Of a DNA stretch of 33,234 nt, positions 15,690-23,586 are shown piece by piece; within the stretch, counting starts at the first letter, position 1, and each line of letters starts with the position of its first letter. A model generated the notes under the pieces. That model saw nothing but the letters and a program-made list of their open reading frames with translations, searched no databases and had not been told where the DNA came from. The translations under genes were made by a program, and so were the position numbers. Source of the stretch: Planctomycetota bacterium (GTDB lineage: Bacteria > Planctomycetota > Phycisphaerae > Phycisphaerales > SM1A02); NCBI GenBank assembly GCA_003671055.1, contig QWPV01000027.1, forward strand, positions 1 to 33,234, written 5' to 3'.

Positions 15690-16208
15690 TCACGCCGTTG
15701 GATTCTGCGTCTTTGCGCGGCGAACGCGAACGGCGCCTTCGCGGTGGGCGGTGACTTCAACCCATTCGCCAGCGTCGACAAAGTCCGTTTCGGTCGTCGC
15801 ATCGCAGCGCGCGCCGTTGAAGTCGACGAATCCAATGGGGCGGAGCGCGGTGAGTGCGAGGAGACGTGTGCCAATTGGTGCGAGCGCTACAACGCCGCCT
15901 TGCGCGACGTCCGTGTGCCCACCATCTTGCGCAGTCAGGATCATTTTCTTTCCAAGCGGAGAGCGCGCCCAGAATTTCAACCCCACCACAATCAGAACCG
16001 GCGCAGCGATGGCATAGACCGCGAGGAGGATCATGCCGAAGCTCGGCGAGTACAAAAATCCGACGATGATCGATGCGATGCCGAGTGAACCGCACAGCAA
16101 TGCGAGCACGCCGCCGGTGGGAATGAACAGTTCGATCATGAAGATAGCGAGCGCTGCGCCGCCGAGAATGAGCGCGAGGGCGGGGAGCATGGAATCATCT
16201 GGTGTCAT
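15690..16208 (-). CDS. Short NfeD-like membrane protein
   Basis: 172 residues. Three membrane helices (about 8-29, 32-52, 57-78) precede a C-terminal beta-rich OB-like domain (GVVALAPIGT, RPIGFVDFNGARCDA, GEWVEV), which is the NfeD C-terminal fold. It lacks the serine-protease domain, so it is the short NfeD type. Its ATG overlaps the stop of the long nfeD (ATGA at 16205-16208), implying coupled translation and a roughly equal partner. It lies 39 bases before floA. NfeD OB domains are thought to interact with SPFH proteins. Confidence 0.88.
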   Translation of the reverse strand: MTPDDSMLPALALILGGAALAIFMIELFIPTGGVLALLCGSLGIASIIVGFLYSPSFGMILLAVYAIAAPVLIVVGLKFWARSPLGKKMILTAQDGGHTDVAQGGVVALAPIGTRLLALTALRPIGFVDFNGARCDATTETDFVDAGEWVEVTAHREGAVRVRRAKTQNPTA

Positions 16209-17836
16209 TGCGAGCTCTCTGAAGATTCTCGTGCAGCATCCACGATAAGTGTTCCTGTGTTCATCCCGAGCACGACGATAGTCGCGCCGCGCTCGATGTA
16301 TCCACCAGTGGATTGCACATCGAATGCTTCGCCAAAGAAATCCGCGCGTCCTGCAGGGCGAAGATCAGTGAGTGCAATACCGAGCGCGCCAACACGTGGC
16401 GTGGGGACGATGGGTCCGCCGTCTTGCGGCCCACCGATTGCGGTGGTGAGCACTGCGCGACGAAAGAGCGGCGATTCGCGAAACGTGCGTGAAATGAACC
16501 AAAAGAGGAGCACGCCAATGACGCTGCCTGCGGTGAGTGTGGCAAGTCCATCTGTCAACGCGCTTCGTGTCGGCGCGGATTCAGGATCGGTGGATGCGAA
16601 GGTCAACACAAGTCCGACGATGAGCATGCCGCTGCCCGCAATCGCAGCAACACCAATGCCTGGCGCGATGAAGATTTCAGCAAGCAGAAGCAGCACCCCC
16701 GCAGCGACGAGTAGTACGTGCCACCACGCAGCGAGTCCCACCAGCGCGGGCGCGCCAACGAGCAACACGAGGCACGCAGCGCTCAGCACGCCGAACACAC
16801 CAAAGCCTGGGTGAATGAACTCAATCGCGACGAACACTAAGAACGCAGCGACGAGCAGGATGCGAATCGGCCAACTCATGAGGAAGCGTGCAACCGGCTC
16901 CATCCAACTTTCAGGAAATCGCGTAACGGTTTTCGCGCCGAAGAACGCTTGGAGTTCAGCGTCGGTGTTGACGACGCCCACTGTGAGTCCGTAGCGCATC
17001 GCTTCAGACTCACGCACGACCAACAGCGACTCGGCGTTGACGATTTTTTCGACGATGCGCCATGACTCTGCGTCACTGGTGTTGTGCGAGTCGAAGTCCG
17101 CACTCAGCATGCGCGAAGGCCTGCGAAGCGATGATGGAGCGGGCGACTTCACTGTCGGTGTCGTGCTCGGATCGAGCGCGAGTCGCTCGAGATCTGCCGC
17201 ATCAACGAAGCGGCGCGCACCATCGCTCTGCCGTTCCACGAGCCAGAGACCCGAGCCGAGTTGCACGAACGCGTTGAGCATCCGAACGTCATCGCCGCGT
17301 TTCTCTGCGGCCTCCGTGAGCACTTCGAGCAGCGGGGATTCAAGTTTCGCGCGCTCGGTGTCGGGCAGCGCTTCGAGTCCAGTGAATGCACCGATCGCGA
17401 TCGGCGCAGCATCGCCGAACACGCCGCCAGTCGAGACGATGATCTCGCGGCAACTGAGCGCGATGAGCGTGCCGGCGGAATACGCCTTCGGATGCACCCA
17501 CGCAATCGTGTTCGCGGGTGCATCGGAGCGGATGCGTTGAATGATGTCGAGTGTCGCGCCGACTTCACCGCCTGGCGTATCGAGCTCGATGACAAATGCG
17601 TCAAAGCCTTGCTCACGCGCAGCCTTAAATCGCCGTTCGATGGACTGCAGTGTGAGATCATCGATCGCGCCCGTGATGGTGATGATCGCAACTTGCGTGG
17701 CTTGTCGGTCGGAAGGCACGCTCGCGATGCCTTGTGCGTGGATGTGCGCTGATGCGAGGCACCACACGCACAGCACGACGCACGACACAGCGAGTTGCTT
17801 CCACCAAGGCGCAGGTTCTCGCGTGTGACTCTTCAT
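16205..17836 (-). CDS. Long NfeD: ClpP-class membrane serine protease
   Basis: 543 residues from the ATG at 17836, chosen because it begins a proper signal peptide (hydrophobic 14-31, ending AHAQ near 35); earlier in-frame starts at 17875 and 17893 only add sequence. The protease domain has VIELDTPGGEVGATLD (82-97) and HPKAYSAGTLIA, with the nucleophile Ser near 120. A Lys near 164 (TERAKLESPL) fits the Ser-Lys dyad of the family. Then come four to five membrane helices (about 320-450) and a C-terminal OB-like domain (PRVGALGIALTDLRPAGRADF, then FDVQSTGG). Family members cleave hydrophobic regions of stomatin-like proteins. It heads the operon nfeD-nfeD-floA-GT2. Confidence 0.9.
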   Translation of the reverse strand: MKSHTREPAPWWKQLAVSCVVLCVWCLASAHIHAQGIASVPSDRQATQVAIITITGAIDDLTLQSIERRFKAAREQGFDAFVIELDTPGGEVGATLDIIQRIRSDAPANTIAWVHPKAYSAGTLIALSCREIIVSTGGVFGDAAPIAIGAFTGLEALPDTERAKLESPLLEVLTEAAEKRGDDVRMLNAFVQLGSGLWLVERQSDGARRFVDAADLERLALDPSTTPTVKSPAPSSLRRPSRMLSADFDSHNTSDAESWRIVEKIVNAESLLVVRESEAMRYGLTVGVVNTDAELQAFFGAKTVTRFPESWMEPVARFLMSWPIRILLVAAFLVFVAIEFIHPGFGVFGVLSAACLVLLVGAPALVGLAAWWHVLLVAAGVLLLLAEIFIAPGIGVAAIAGSGMLIVGLVLTFASTDPESAPTRSALTDGLATLTAGSVIGVLLFWFISRTFRESPLFRRAVLTTAIGGPQDGGPIVPTPRVGALGIALTDLRPAGRADFFGEAFDVQSTGGYIERGATIVVLGMNTGTLIVDAARESSESSQ

Positions 17837-17893
17837 GCAGCGGAGAAGGATACGCGCTTGCGGGGTGGGAGCCATGAAAGGTACGAAGGACAC

Positions 17894-17927
17894 AAAAAAA
17901 CTCCGAGCGGCTTGCGCCGCTCGGAGT
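17894..17927 (-). terminator. Strong intrinsic terminator of the prepilin operon
   Basis: Perfect 10-bp stem CTCCGAGCGG (17901-17910) / CCGCTCGGAG (17917-17926), loop of 6, followed on the minus strand by seven U. It lies 49 bases past the prepilin stop and 57 bases before the nfeD ATG, so the nfeD operon must have its own promoter in this short gap or live on readthrough. Confidence 0.92.
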
Positions 17928-17975
17928 GGATAGACAGTTGACTTTCAAACAGCCGTTGGAATCAATCCCAAAGAA

Positions 17976-18827
17976 TCAATCCCACGTGATGTTATAGGTG
18001 TAGCTGGTTCCGCCGCCGGTCACGCCACGGCAAACCGTGAGGAATGCGTCGCCGCCGGTGTCGCCTTCGTCAGCCTTGAAGATGTTGTCATCGATGTTCG
18101 CGTTGTTGACGCGAGCTGGCTGATGCGAAACAGGGGTGAAGCCTTCTTCGTATGTGACGTGATTGTCGTTCCAGACAATGCCGCCCTCCCAAGACTTATC
18201 GTTACCGTGAATACCAAGGGTGCGCGACGCGTTGTAGATGGCGTCAGTGAGATCGCCGTTCTGCACGCCACGGTTTCCAACTACTGCGTAACGGGAGTTC
18301 TTGGTGTCCTTCCACTCGCGAGCCTTGCGCGTTCCACCGAGGAGGTGGGTGCCGTACGAGACATGCGAGAGGGCGGTGAGGTCAGCTTTGAGGTTGGAAT
18401 CCCACCAGATGTCTTGCGCGACGTTCTTCGCTTGGTAGTTGTAGTTCGCCATCGAGAGAACGTTTGGGCTGACTTCAGAAGGAGAGACGAGGATCTGTGG
18501 ATCGAACGCATTCTCCATAACGCACACGGAGTACAGCGCGCCGTGATCGTTCTTGGTCTGATCTTCAGCGCCACGACCTGGCACGGTGCCGAAGCGGTTC
18601 TTGAGGCCTGGGGTCGGGAACGCGCCGTTGTTGTCGAGTGACAACACGAGGAAGCCCTTGTGGAGCTGTTGAACTTGCGTTTGATCCTTCACGCGACGGG
18701 TTGTCGCGCGTGCCTTGTTAAGAGCGGGGAGAAGGATCGCGAGGAGAAGGGCGATGATGCCCATCACGACGAGGAGCTCGATGAGCGTAAAGCCCTTCGA
18801 TGTTCGAGGATTTTGATTCTGATTCAT
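17976..18827 (-). CDS. Prepilin-like secreted protein 1
   Basis: 283 residues. A type IV prepilin/type II pseudopilin N-terminus: KG followed by FTLIELLVVMGIIALLLAIL, with cleavage after Gly12 and Glu at mature position 5, then a helix ending LPALNKAR as in planctomycete families. The C-terminal domain has NRG (VVGNRGVQNGDL) and SWEGGIVWNDNHVTYEEGF, a variant of the H/DG box of planctomycete prepilin-like proteins. These are abundant in the phylum and their function is mostly unknown. The ATG at 18827 has AGGAG 11 bases upstream. It is paralogous to the gene 50 bases upstream and shares its GNRG and WEG-x5-DNH boxes. A strong terminator follows. Confidence 0.9.
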   Translation of the reverse strand: MNQNQNPRTSKGFTLIELLVVMGIIALLLAILLPALNKARATTRRVKDQTQVQQLHKGFLVLSLDNNGAFPTPGLKNRFGTVPGRGAEDQTKNDHGALYSVCVMENAFDPQILVSPSEVSPNVLSMANYNYQAKNVAQDIWWDSNLKADLTALSHVSYGTHLLGGTRKAREWKDTKNSRYAVVGNRGVQNGDLTDAIYNASRTLGIHGNDKSWEGGIVWNDNHVTYEEGFTPVSHQPARVNNANIDDNIFKADEGDTGGDAFLTVCRGVTGGGTSYTYNITWD

Positions 18828-18877
18828 ATGAGTGTGTACTCCTGAGAGAGAATGGTTGTTTGGTGAATGGTGAAGAA

Positions 18878-19810
18878 TCACTGGCAAGTTGGAGTCGTGC
18901 CGTCGGTGAGTCGTTCTGGTGCCTCAGCAACCAAGGTTGCTGTTGGGTTACCGATGACGATGCACATCCAAGTGTCGCCTTCGGTCATGCCCTTGCAGAG
19001 GCTGCCAACGTAGTCCCACTTGTAGCAGTTGTCCTTGCGGAGATTGATGCTGCCGCACTCGTACTGCACGGTGTCAGGAATCATTGACTTTTCGATCTGC
19101 GTGTGGTTGTCGCCATAGCACATGTTGCCCTCCCAGGTGGCGTCCGGCGAGATCGCCTGATTCCAGTAGGCCTTCTGGTAGTTGGGGCCGCTGAGCGCGC
19201 CGCAATAGGTGCCGCGGTTGCCCATCACTGGACGCGTGCCATCTGACTTGTTGCTCCAGTAGAACTTCTTGCGATCTCCAACGAGCGCGAGGTGCGCGTA
19301 GGAGGTGTTGCATGCACCAGCGGTTGCTTGGTGAATGTTCGCCTTGAAGCCAGTGGTCGTCGAGGTATCCCAGTAGGTGGGAGTCGTCGCGCCGGGCTGA
19401 GCGAAGTTGTAGTTGTAGATCGTGTTTTCGGCCACCGCTGGATTAGGATCGATGGGACTGACGACGAGCTTCGTATCGATGAATTGGTTCTGGATCATCG
19501 AGGCGTAGAGATTCGCGGTGTTGTTCAACGCTTGATTCTCTTCGCCCTGACCAGACACGAATCCGAGGCCAGGAATCGCGAGCCGTGCGATGCGACCTGG
19601 CAGCGGAAGACGACCCTTGTCATCCTGGTTAGACCAGGTGAGGAACGCCTTGTGGATCTGCGAGATGTTAGAGGTGTCCTGCAGAGCCTTCGCGTTGCGT
19701 TGAGCCTTGCTCAAAGCGGGAAGGAGCAGACTGATGAGGAGGGCGATGATCGCCACGACAACGAGGAGTTCAACGAGGGTGAACCCGTTCTTCTGACGGT
19801 TGGTTCGCAT
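18878..19810 (-). CDS. Prepilin-like secreted protein 2
   Basis: 310 residues. N-terminus KNG followed by FTLVELLVVVAIIALLISL, with cleavage after Gly9 and Glu at mature position 5, then LPALSKAQRNAKALQDTSNI. The C-terminal domain carries MGNRGTYCGAL and TWEGNMCYGDNH, aligned with the paralogue downstream. It is richer in Cys (five in the second half), so it may hold disulfides. The ATG at 19810 has AGGAG about 9 bases upstream. It is first gene of a two-gene unit facing the 613-bp regulatory gap. No pilus assembly ATPase, platform protein or prepilin peptidase is near, so the export machine is encoded elsewhere. Confidence 0.9.
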   Translation of the reverse strand: MRTNRQKNGFTLVELLVVVAIIALLISLLLPALSKAQRNAKALQDTSNISQIHKAFLTWSNQDDKGRLPLPGRIARLAIPGLGFVSGQGEENQALNNTANLYASMIQNQFIDTKLVVSPIDPNPAVAENTIYNYNFAQPGATTPTYWDTSTTTGFKANIHQATAGACNTSYAHLALVGDRKKFYWSNKSDGTRPVMGNRGTYCGALSGPNYQKAYWNQAISPDATWEGNMCYGDNHTQIEKSMIPDTVQYECGSINLRKDNCYKWDYVGSLCKGMTEGDTWMCIVIGNPTATLVAEAPERLTDGTTPTCQ

Positions 19811-19889
19811 ATGCGGACTCTCCTGACTTCCTGAGTATTGTCCGTTGGGCACCGAAAGACATTGATGCCATTGGACGGTTTGAGAAAAA

Positions 19890-19913
19890 GTGGTACCCAA
19901 ATAAGGGTAACCC
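19890..19913. promoter_or_regulatory. Dyad with GGGTAACCC, prepilin side
   Basis: GGTACCC, then AAATAA, then GGGTAACCC: an imperfect inverted repeat (one extra base in the right arm) about 80-105 bases before the prepilin 2 ATG. The 9-mer GGGTAACCC recurs exactly at 20210-20218 in the same gap. This suggests a shared regulator site; no regulator can be assigned. Confidence 0.35.
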
Positions 19914-20205
19914 ATGAAAGCAAACGAAAGACGAGATTGGGTGCTGAGCCGGATCCAGAACGCTGCTGAAGAATGCAGAGAGCGAGATCAGTTGCCAGCG
20001 TCAGTTGCAGCTAGAGGCAGGGATTCGTGCCCAAACTTAACAGAGCCCACTGAGACGCAACGATCGATTGACGATCCAGCAACCCTCAACGTTTGATCAA
20101 CTACCGAACTCAGATTCAAGTTAGGGTTGACCGGAGCACGAAATCCCACGACCACAGCAAACTGGTGCGGGCAGTTCAAGATGTCGGCGGCTGCGGCGGA
20201 TGAGG

Positions 20206-20222
20206 TGTCGGGTAACCCGACA
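20206..20222. promoter_or_regulatory. 17-bp palindrome with GGGTAACCC
   Basis: TGTCGGGT-A-ACCCGACA: 8-bp arms around a single base, so more like a dimeric repressor site than an RNA hairpin. It is in mid-gap, about 200 bases before the RidA gene and 395 bases before the prepilin gene. It shares GGGTAACCC with the site at 19905-19913. Confidence 0.45.
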
Positions 20223-20423
20223 ATCAGGACGGTGTGAGATCAGATCTCGGAATATTCCGCAGTCGTCAGTAACACAGAGTATTGCGTAACTCAGATCTGT
20301 CAAGTTCCCACATTCATTGAGTTTGGGAAAATTTATTTTAGAGTTCGTTCCGTTGGTACGCTTTCGCTTTGCCCTAAGGCTCCAAGTCCCGCTTTCGCGC
20401 CGCATTTGCCACAGAGGAACCCT

Positions 20424-20909
20424 ATGTCTTCCACCACTCCAACTGCTCTCGATCCCGCTGCACAACTCGCTTCTTTGGGGCTTTCACTCCCAGCGGCACC
20501 CAAGCCTGTCGCGGCGTACATCCCAGCGGTGCGTACAGGAAATCTACTTTTCGTCTCAGGTCAATTGCCGTTTTCAAACGGGCAACTCCTTGCCACAGGA
20601 CCAGTTCCGTCTGTGGTGTCCATCGAGTCAGCGCAGGCAGCCGCACGCCAGTGCTTGCTCAACGGCCTCGCCGTCATCGCGGATCAACTTGGTGGCGACC
20701 TCAAGCGGGTGCGCCGGATCGTTCGTCTTGGCGTCTTCGTGCAGTCGGATGACGGCTTTGGCGACCAGCCCAAGATTGCCAACGGCGCGAGCGAATTGTG
20801 CGCGCAAATCTTTGGCGAGGCGGGGCGGCATGCTCGCGCAGCGGTGGGGACAAACGCGCTTCCGCTGAACGCGACAGTTGAAATTGAGTTTCTCGTCGAA
20901 GTCGATTGA
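20424..20909 (+). CDS. RidA/YjgF/YER057c family protein
   Basis: 161 residues. The family's best-known members hydrolyse reactive enamines/imines made by PLP enzymes. Seen: AVRTGNLLFVSGQLPFSNGQL near the N-terminus, the subunit-interface core AAARQCLLNGLAVIADQLGGDLKRVRRIVRLGVFV, and C-terminal RAAVGTNALPLNATVEIEFLVEVD. It is longer than the roughly 130-residue RidA; the catalytic Arg region (usually xxRxxVxVxxLP) reads ARAAVGTNALPLN, so an Arg is present but moved. It therefore belongs to a divergent Rid subgroup. The ATG at 20424 has GAGG 6-8 bases upstream. It is convergent with the kinase gene, 15 bases apart. Confidence 0.88.
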   Translation: MSSTTPTALDPAAQLASLGLSLPAAPKPVAAYIPAVRTGNLLFVSGQLPFSNGQLLATGPVPSVVSIESAQAAARQCLLNGLAVIADQLGGDLKRVRRIVRLGVFVQSDDGFGDQPKIANGASELCAQIFGEAGRHARAAVGTNALPLNATVEIEFLVEVD

Positions 20910-20924
20910 CGACGCGCGTGAGGC

Positions 20925-22379
20925 TCAGAGGCTCATCGCAGCAATGAGCGCGAGGTTGAGCAGCACGCTGATGACCGCCGCGACAGCAAGCACGATGAAT
21001 CCAGTGGAAAGCGATGAGCTGACCTTGCGGACGATCTTGGCGTCGTCGCCCTGCGGCGTCACTTCCGTAGCAAGCTTCGCGAGATCAACCACTGGCCGCG
21101 CGAACTCTGGGTTTTTCCCCGCAAGCGCGCAGTCGATGTCAACAAGAAGTTGATCCGCATTCTGATATCGATCGCGAGCATCTTTGCGCAGCATCATCTC
21201 GACGATGAGCGCAGTCGGTTCGCTCAGCGAAGGATTGACATGATCCGCAGGCGTTGGCGTGACCTTGAGATGCTTGTGCATCACTTGCGAAGGCGTCGTT
21301 CCATCGAAAGGCACGCGCCCCGTGAGCATGTGATAGAAAGTTGCGCCGAGTCCGTAGATATCAGCAGGGGGACCGATGTCCACCGCGCCGCGAATCTGCT
21401 CGGGTGAGATGTAGTACGGCGTTCCGAACGCGCGCCCGGCCTCTGCTTCCGCTGCTTCGCGATCGCTCATCGCGCGCGCAAGGCCAAGATCTGCGAGTTT
21501 CGCGACGCCAGACTTCGTGAGCATGATGTTCTTCGGCTTGATGTCGCGGTGGACAAAGCCCATCTCATGTGCATGCTTGAGCGCGGAGGCGACTTGACGG
21601 AGGAGTTGCAGTGCTTCGCGCTCAGGAACACGCTTGCGCTCAAGAATCCGATCGTGCAGCGTGTCGCCATCGACATATTCCATCACGAAATAGTGGTGCT
21701 CGCCCGCTTGACCGACATCGAGCGCGCCGACAATGTTCGCGTCATTCAACCTCGCTGCTGCGCGACCCTCACGATAGAAACGATCGATGAAGGTTGGATT
21801 CGAGGAGAACTTCTTCGGCAAGACCTTGATCGCAACGAATCGGTCGAGCGAGAGTTGTTTCGCGAGGAAAACAGTCGCCATCGCGCCAGCGCCGAGCTTC
21901 CGAATGATCTGGTAGCCAGGGATTTGCTGCGTCGAACGGACGGCTTCGAGATCTGTGCGTAAGCGGTCAATCTGCCGCTTCGTGAGGAATTCGTGTTCGA
22001 GAAGTAACTCGGTGAGTGAAACGGGAACACCGTGTGCGGCGCTGCGAGTTTGCGCGATGTGCGCGCACTGTTGCAGTTCATCCGAGCTCACAAGGCCGCG
22101 TTCAACCACGATCTTTCCGATGAGCGTGTCGAAGCCTGTTGCCGAGCGACTGCTCTCGTTTGCAGAGCGATTGGAGCCATTGCCCGCCGAAGATTCGGAG
22201 GAGGGCTTCGGTTCGTCGTCACTCAGACCGATCTCAGGTTGTCCGTCTTGCGTTGTCAAAGGGGTCGTTCGAATGGGACGGGCGTACAGAGGAGCTGCAC
22301 GCACGGTGTTGGCGGAAAGGGCAATCTTGGTGATTGTCTCAGTGGATGTCAACTCGCAACCGCTTGCGCCCTGCTCCAT
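20925..22379 (-). CDS. Membrane-anchored Ser/Thr protein kinase (Hanks type)
   Basis: 484 residues from the ATG at 22379; the frame stays open upstream, so the start is uncertain. A disordered N-terminus of about 80 residues is followed by a helical module (IGKIVVERGLVSSDELQQC to about 148), often found before planctomycete kinases and resembling the GspE N-terminal module. The kinase domain spans about 155-420: glycine loop LGAGAMATVF (162-171), VAIK with K185, HRDIKPKN (277-284), DLGLA (DFG position, 297-301), GTPYYISPEQ. DLG instead of DFG is common in bacterial kinases. One membrane helix lies near 458-480 with almost nothing after it, so the kinase is tail-anchored facing the cytoplasm and has no extracellular sensor. 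Confidence 0.9.
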   Translation of the reverse strand: MEQGASGCELTSTETITKIALSANTVRAAPLYARPIRTTPLTTQDGQPEIGLSDDEPKPSSESSAGNGSNRSANESSRSATGFDTLIGKIVVERGLVSSDELQQCAHIAQTRSAAHGVPVSLTELLLEHEFLTKRQIDRLRTDLEAVRSTQQIPGYQIIRKLGAGAMATVFLAKQLSLDRFVAIKVLPKKFSSNPTFIDRFYREGRAAARLNDANIVGALDVGQAGEHHYFVMEYVDGDTLHDRILERKRVPEREALQLLRQVASALKHAHEMGFVHRDIKPKNIMLTKSGVAKLADLGLARAMSDREAAEAEAGRAFGTPYYISPEQIRGAVDIGPPADIYGLGATFYHMLTGRVPFDGTTPSQVMHKHLKVTPTPADHVNPSLSEPTALIVEMMLRKDARDRYQNADQLLVDIDCALAGKNPEFARPVVDLAKLATEVTPQGDDAKIVRKVSSSLSTGFIVLAVAAVISVLLNLALIAAMSL

Positions 22380-22485
22380 GCATGGTCGATACGCCGTTGC
22401 GCCCTCCGCGGATCCGAAGGCATCGTGAGATTCGTCCGCTTCGTCCTTCGGCGAGACGATTGGGTGATCCCTTACGCTGCTCTGC

Positions 22486-23586
22486 GTGTCGACTCCTTTG
22501 CGGATACTCCTTATTAGGCCTAGCGCGCTCGGCGATGTAGCTCGAAGCGTGCCGGTGCTTGTGTCCCTTCGGAGCGCATATCCGGAGGCCAAGATCTCTT
22601 GGCTCCTGCAGGACGGCTTCGAGGATGTGGTTCGGACGCATCCCGCGCTCTCTGCAATCGTGCCGTTCCCTCGCAAGCAGCTTGCGCGATGGTGGACTCC
22701 GCGTGGCTTGCGCGACAGCTTCGCGTTCCTAAACTCACTTCGTGGGAAGTTTGATCTCGTTGTTGATGCGCAGGGGTTGTTTCGATCCGGCCTCTTTGCG
22801 TGGTCGACGCGCGCGCCGAGGCGCATTGGGTTTCGCGATGCGAAGGAATGCGCTGCGATTTTCTACAACGAACGGATTCGCAATGAAGCCACGGAATCCA
22901 ATCGTCATGCGGTGCAACGCATGTTGTCGCTTCTTGAAGGTGCGTCAATTCCGACTGTGCGCGATAGCCGCCTCTACACACCGCCAGATGCACAAGAGCG
23001 TTGGAGCGACTTCGCGCGCCGAGAGGGCATCAGTGGTCGAACTGCGCTGCTTGCAACAACATCGCGTTGGGCGAGCAAGGACTGGCCGCGTTCGCATTGG
23101 CGATCACTTGCTGAGGCGCTGCTTGCGCGTGGCTACGAGCGAATCCTCTTCACTGGAACCGCGAGCGAACGCGCGCAAGTTGCAGCAGCGATGCCAGAAG
23201 GTCGTGCGCGCTTGTCGTCGATTGATCTTGCAGGGCGCACAGATCTTGGGATGACGATGGCGGCGATTCAATCAAGTGCGCTGGTGATCTCCAACGATTC
23301 TGCTGCACTGCACATCGCAGCGGGACTGCAACGACCGCTGCTCAGTTTGTTTGGCCCGACAGATCCAAGAGAGTCGGCGCCGTTTCAGCGACAAGCGTCA
23401 GTCGTTCAAAGTCGTCTGGCTGCGGAGTTCCTTGCGCTCGGTGGGCACTATCGCGATCGAAACATCGGGGACAAAATCATGCAGGGGATTGAAGTCCACG
23501 ACGTGCTCAGCGCGCTCGACGCTGCGCAGCATCTCGCGGGACTTTCGGAGTCGTCTGTCGCGCTTGTGGAAGAGGGCATCGCGTGA
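22486..23586 (+). CDS. Heptosyltransferase, glycosyltransferase family 9
   Basis: Adds a heptose from ADP-heptose to the lipid A-Kdo inner core, or a related step. 366 residues in a GT-B fold. The N-terminal part has ILLIRPSALGDVARSVPVL (the GD of the family acceptor motif), then WLLQDGFEDVV and FDLVVDAQGLFRSGLFAW, typical of WaaC-like enzymes. The C-terminal part has NDSAALHIAAGLQRPLLSLFGPTDP, the donor-binding signature. GTG start at 22486; no clear ribosome site. It is the first gene of a tightly packed run with maf, a membrane protein, lpxK and hldE. hldE makes the ADP-heptose donor, so context supports a heptosyltransferase rather than another GT9 enzyme. Confidence 0.9.
   Translation: MSTPLRILLIRPSALGDVARSVPVLVSLRSAYPEAKISWLLQDGFEDVVRTHPALSAIVPFPRKQLARWWTPRGLRDSFAFLNSLRGKFDLVVDAQGLFRSGLFAWSTRAPRRIGFRDAKECAAIFYNERIRNEATESNRHAVQRMLSLLEGASIPTVRDSRLYTPPDAQERWSDFARREGISGRTALLATTSRWASKDWPRSHWRSLAEALLARGYERILFTGTASERAQVAAAMPEGRARLSSIDLAGRTDLGMTMAAIQSSALVISNDSAALHIAAGLQRPLLSLFGPTDPRESAPFQRQASVVQSRLAAEFLALGGHYRDRNIGDKIMQGIEVHDVLSALDAAQHLAGLSESSVALVEEGIA

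Larger units (their letters stand above)
19811..20423. other. Long divergent intergenic region
   Basis: 613 bases between the prepilin pair (leftward) and the RidA gene (rightward). It is less GC-rich than its neighbours near both ends. A 60-codon plus-strand frame from 19914 exists, but has no family features and I do not call it. Notable content is the repeated 9-mer GGGTAACCC (19905-19913 and 20210-20218), the second inside a 17-bp palindrome, and an A/T-rich stretch at 20328-20345 that could hold the RidA promoter. A small RNA cannot be excluded. Confidence 0.6.

Noticed and set aside
19914-20096. 60-codon plus-strand frame in the long gap
   Set aside because: It starts inside a dyad and has no homologous features; too weak to call.
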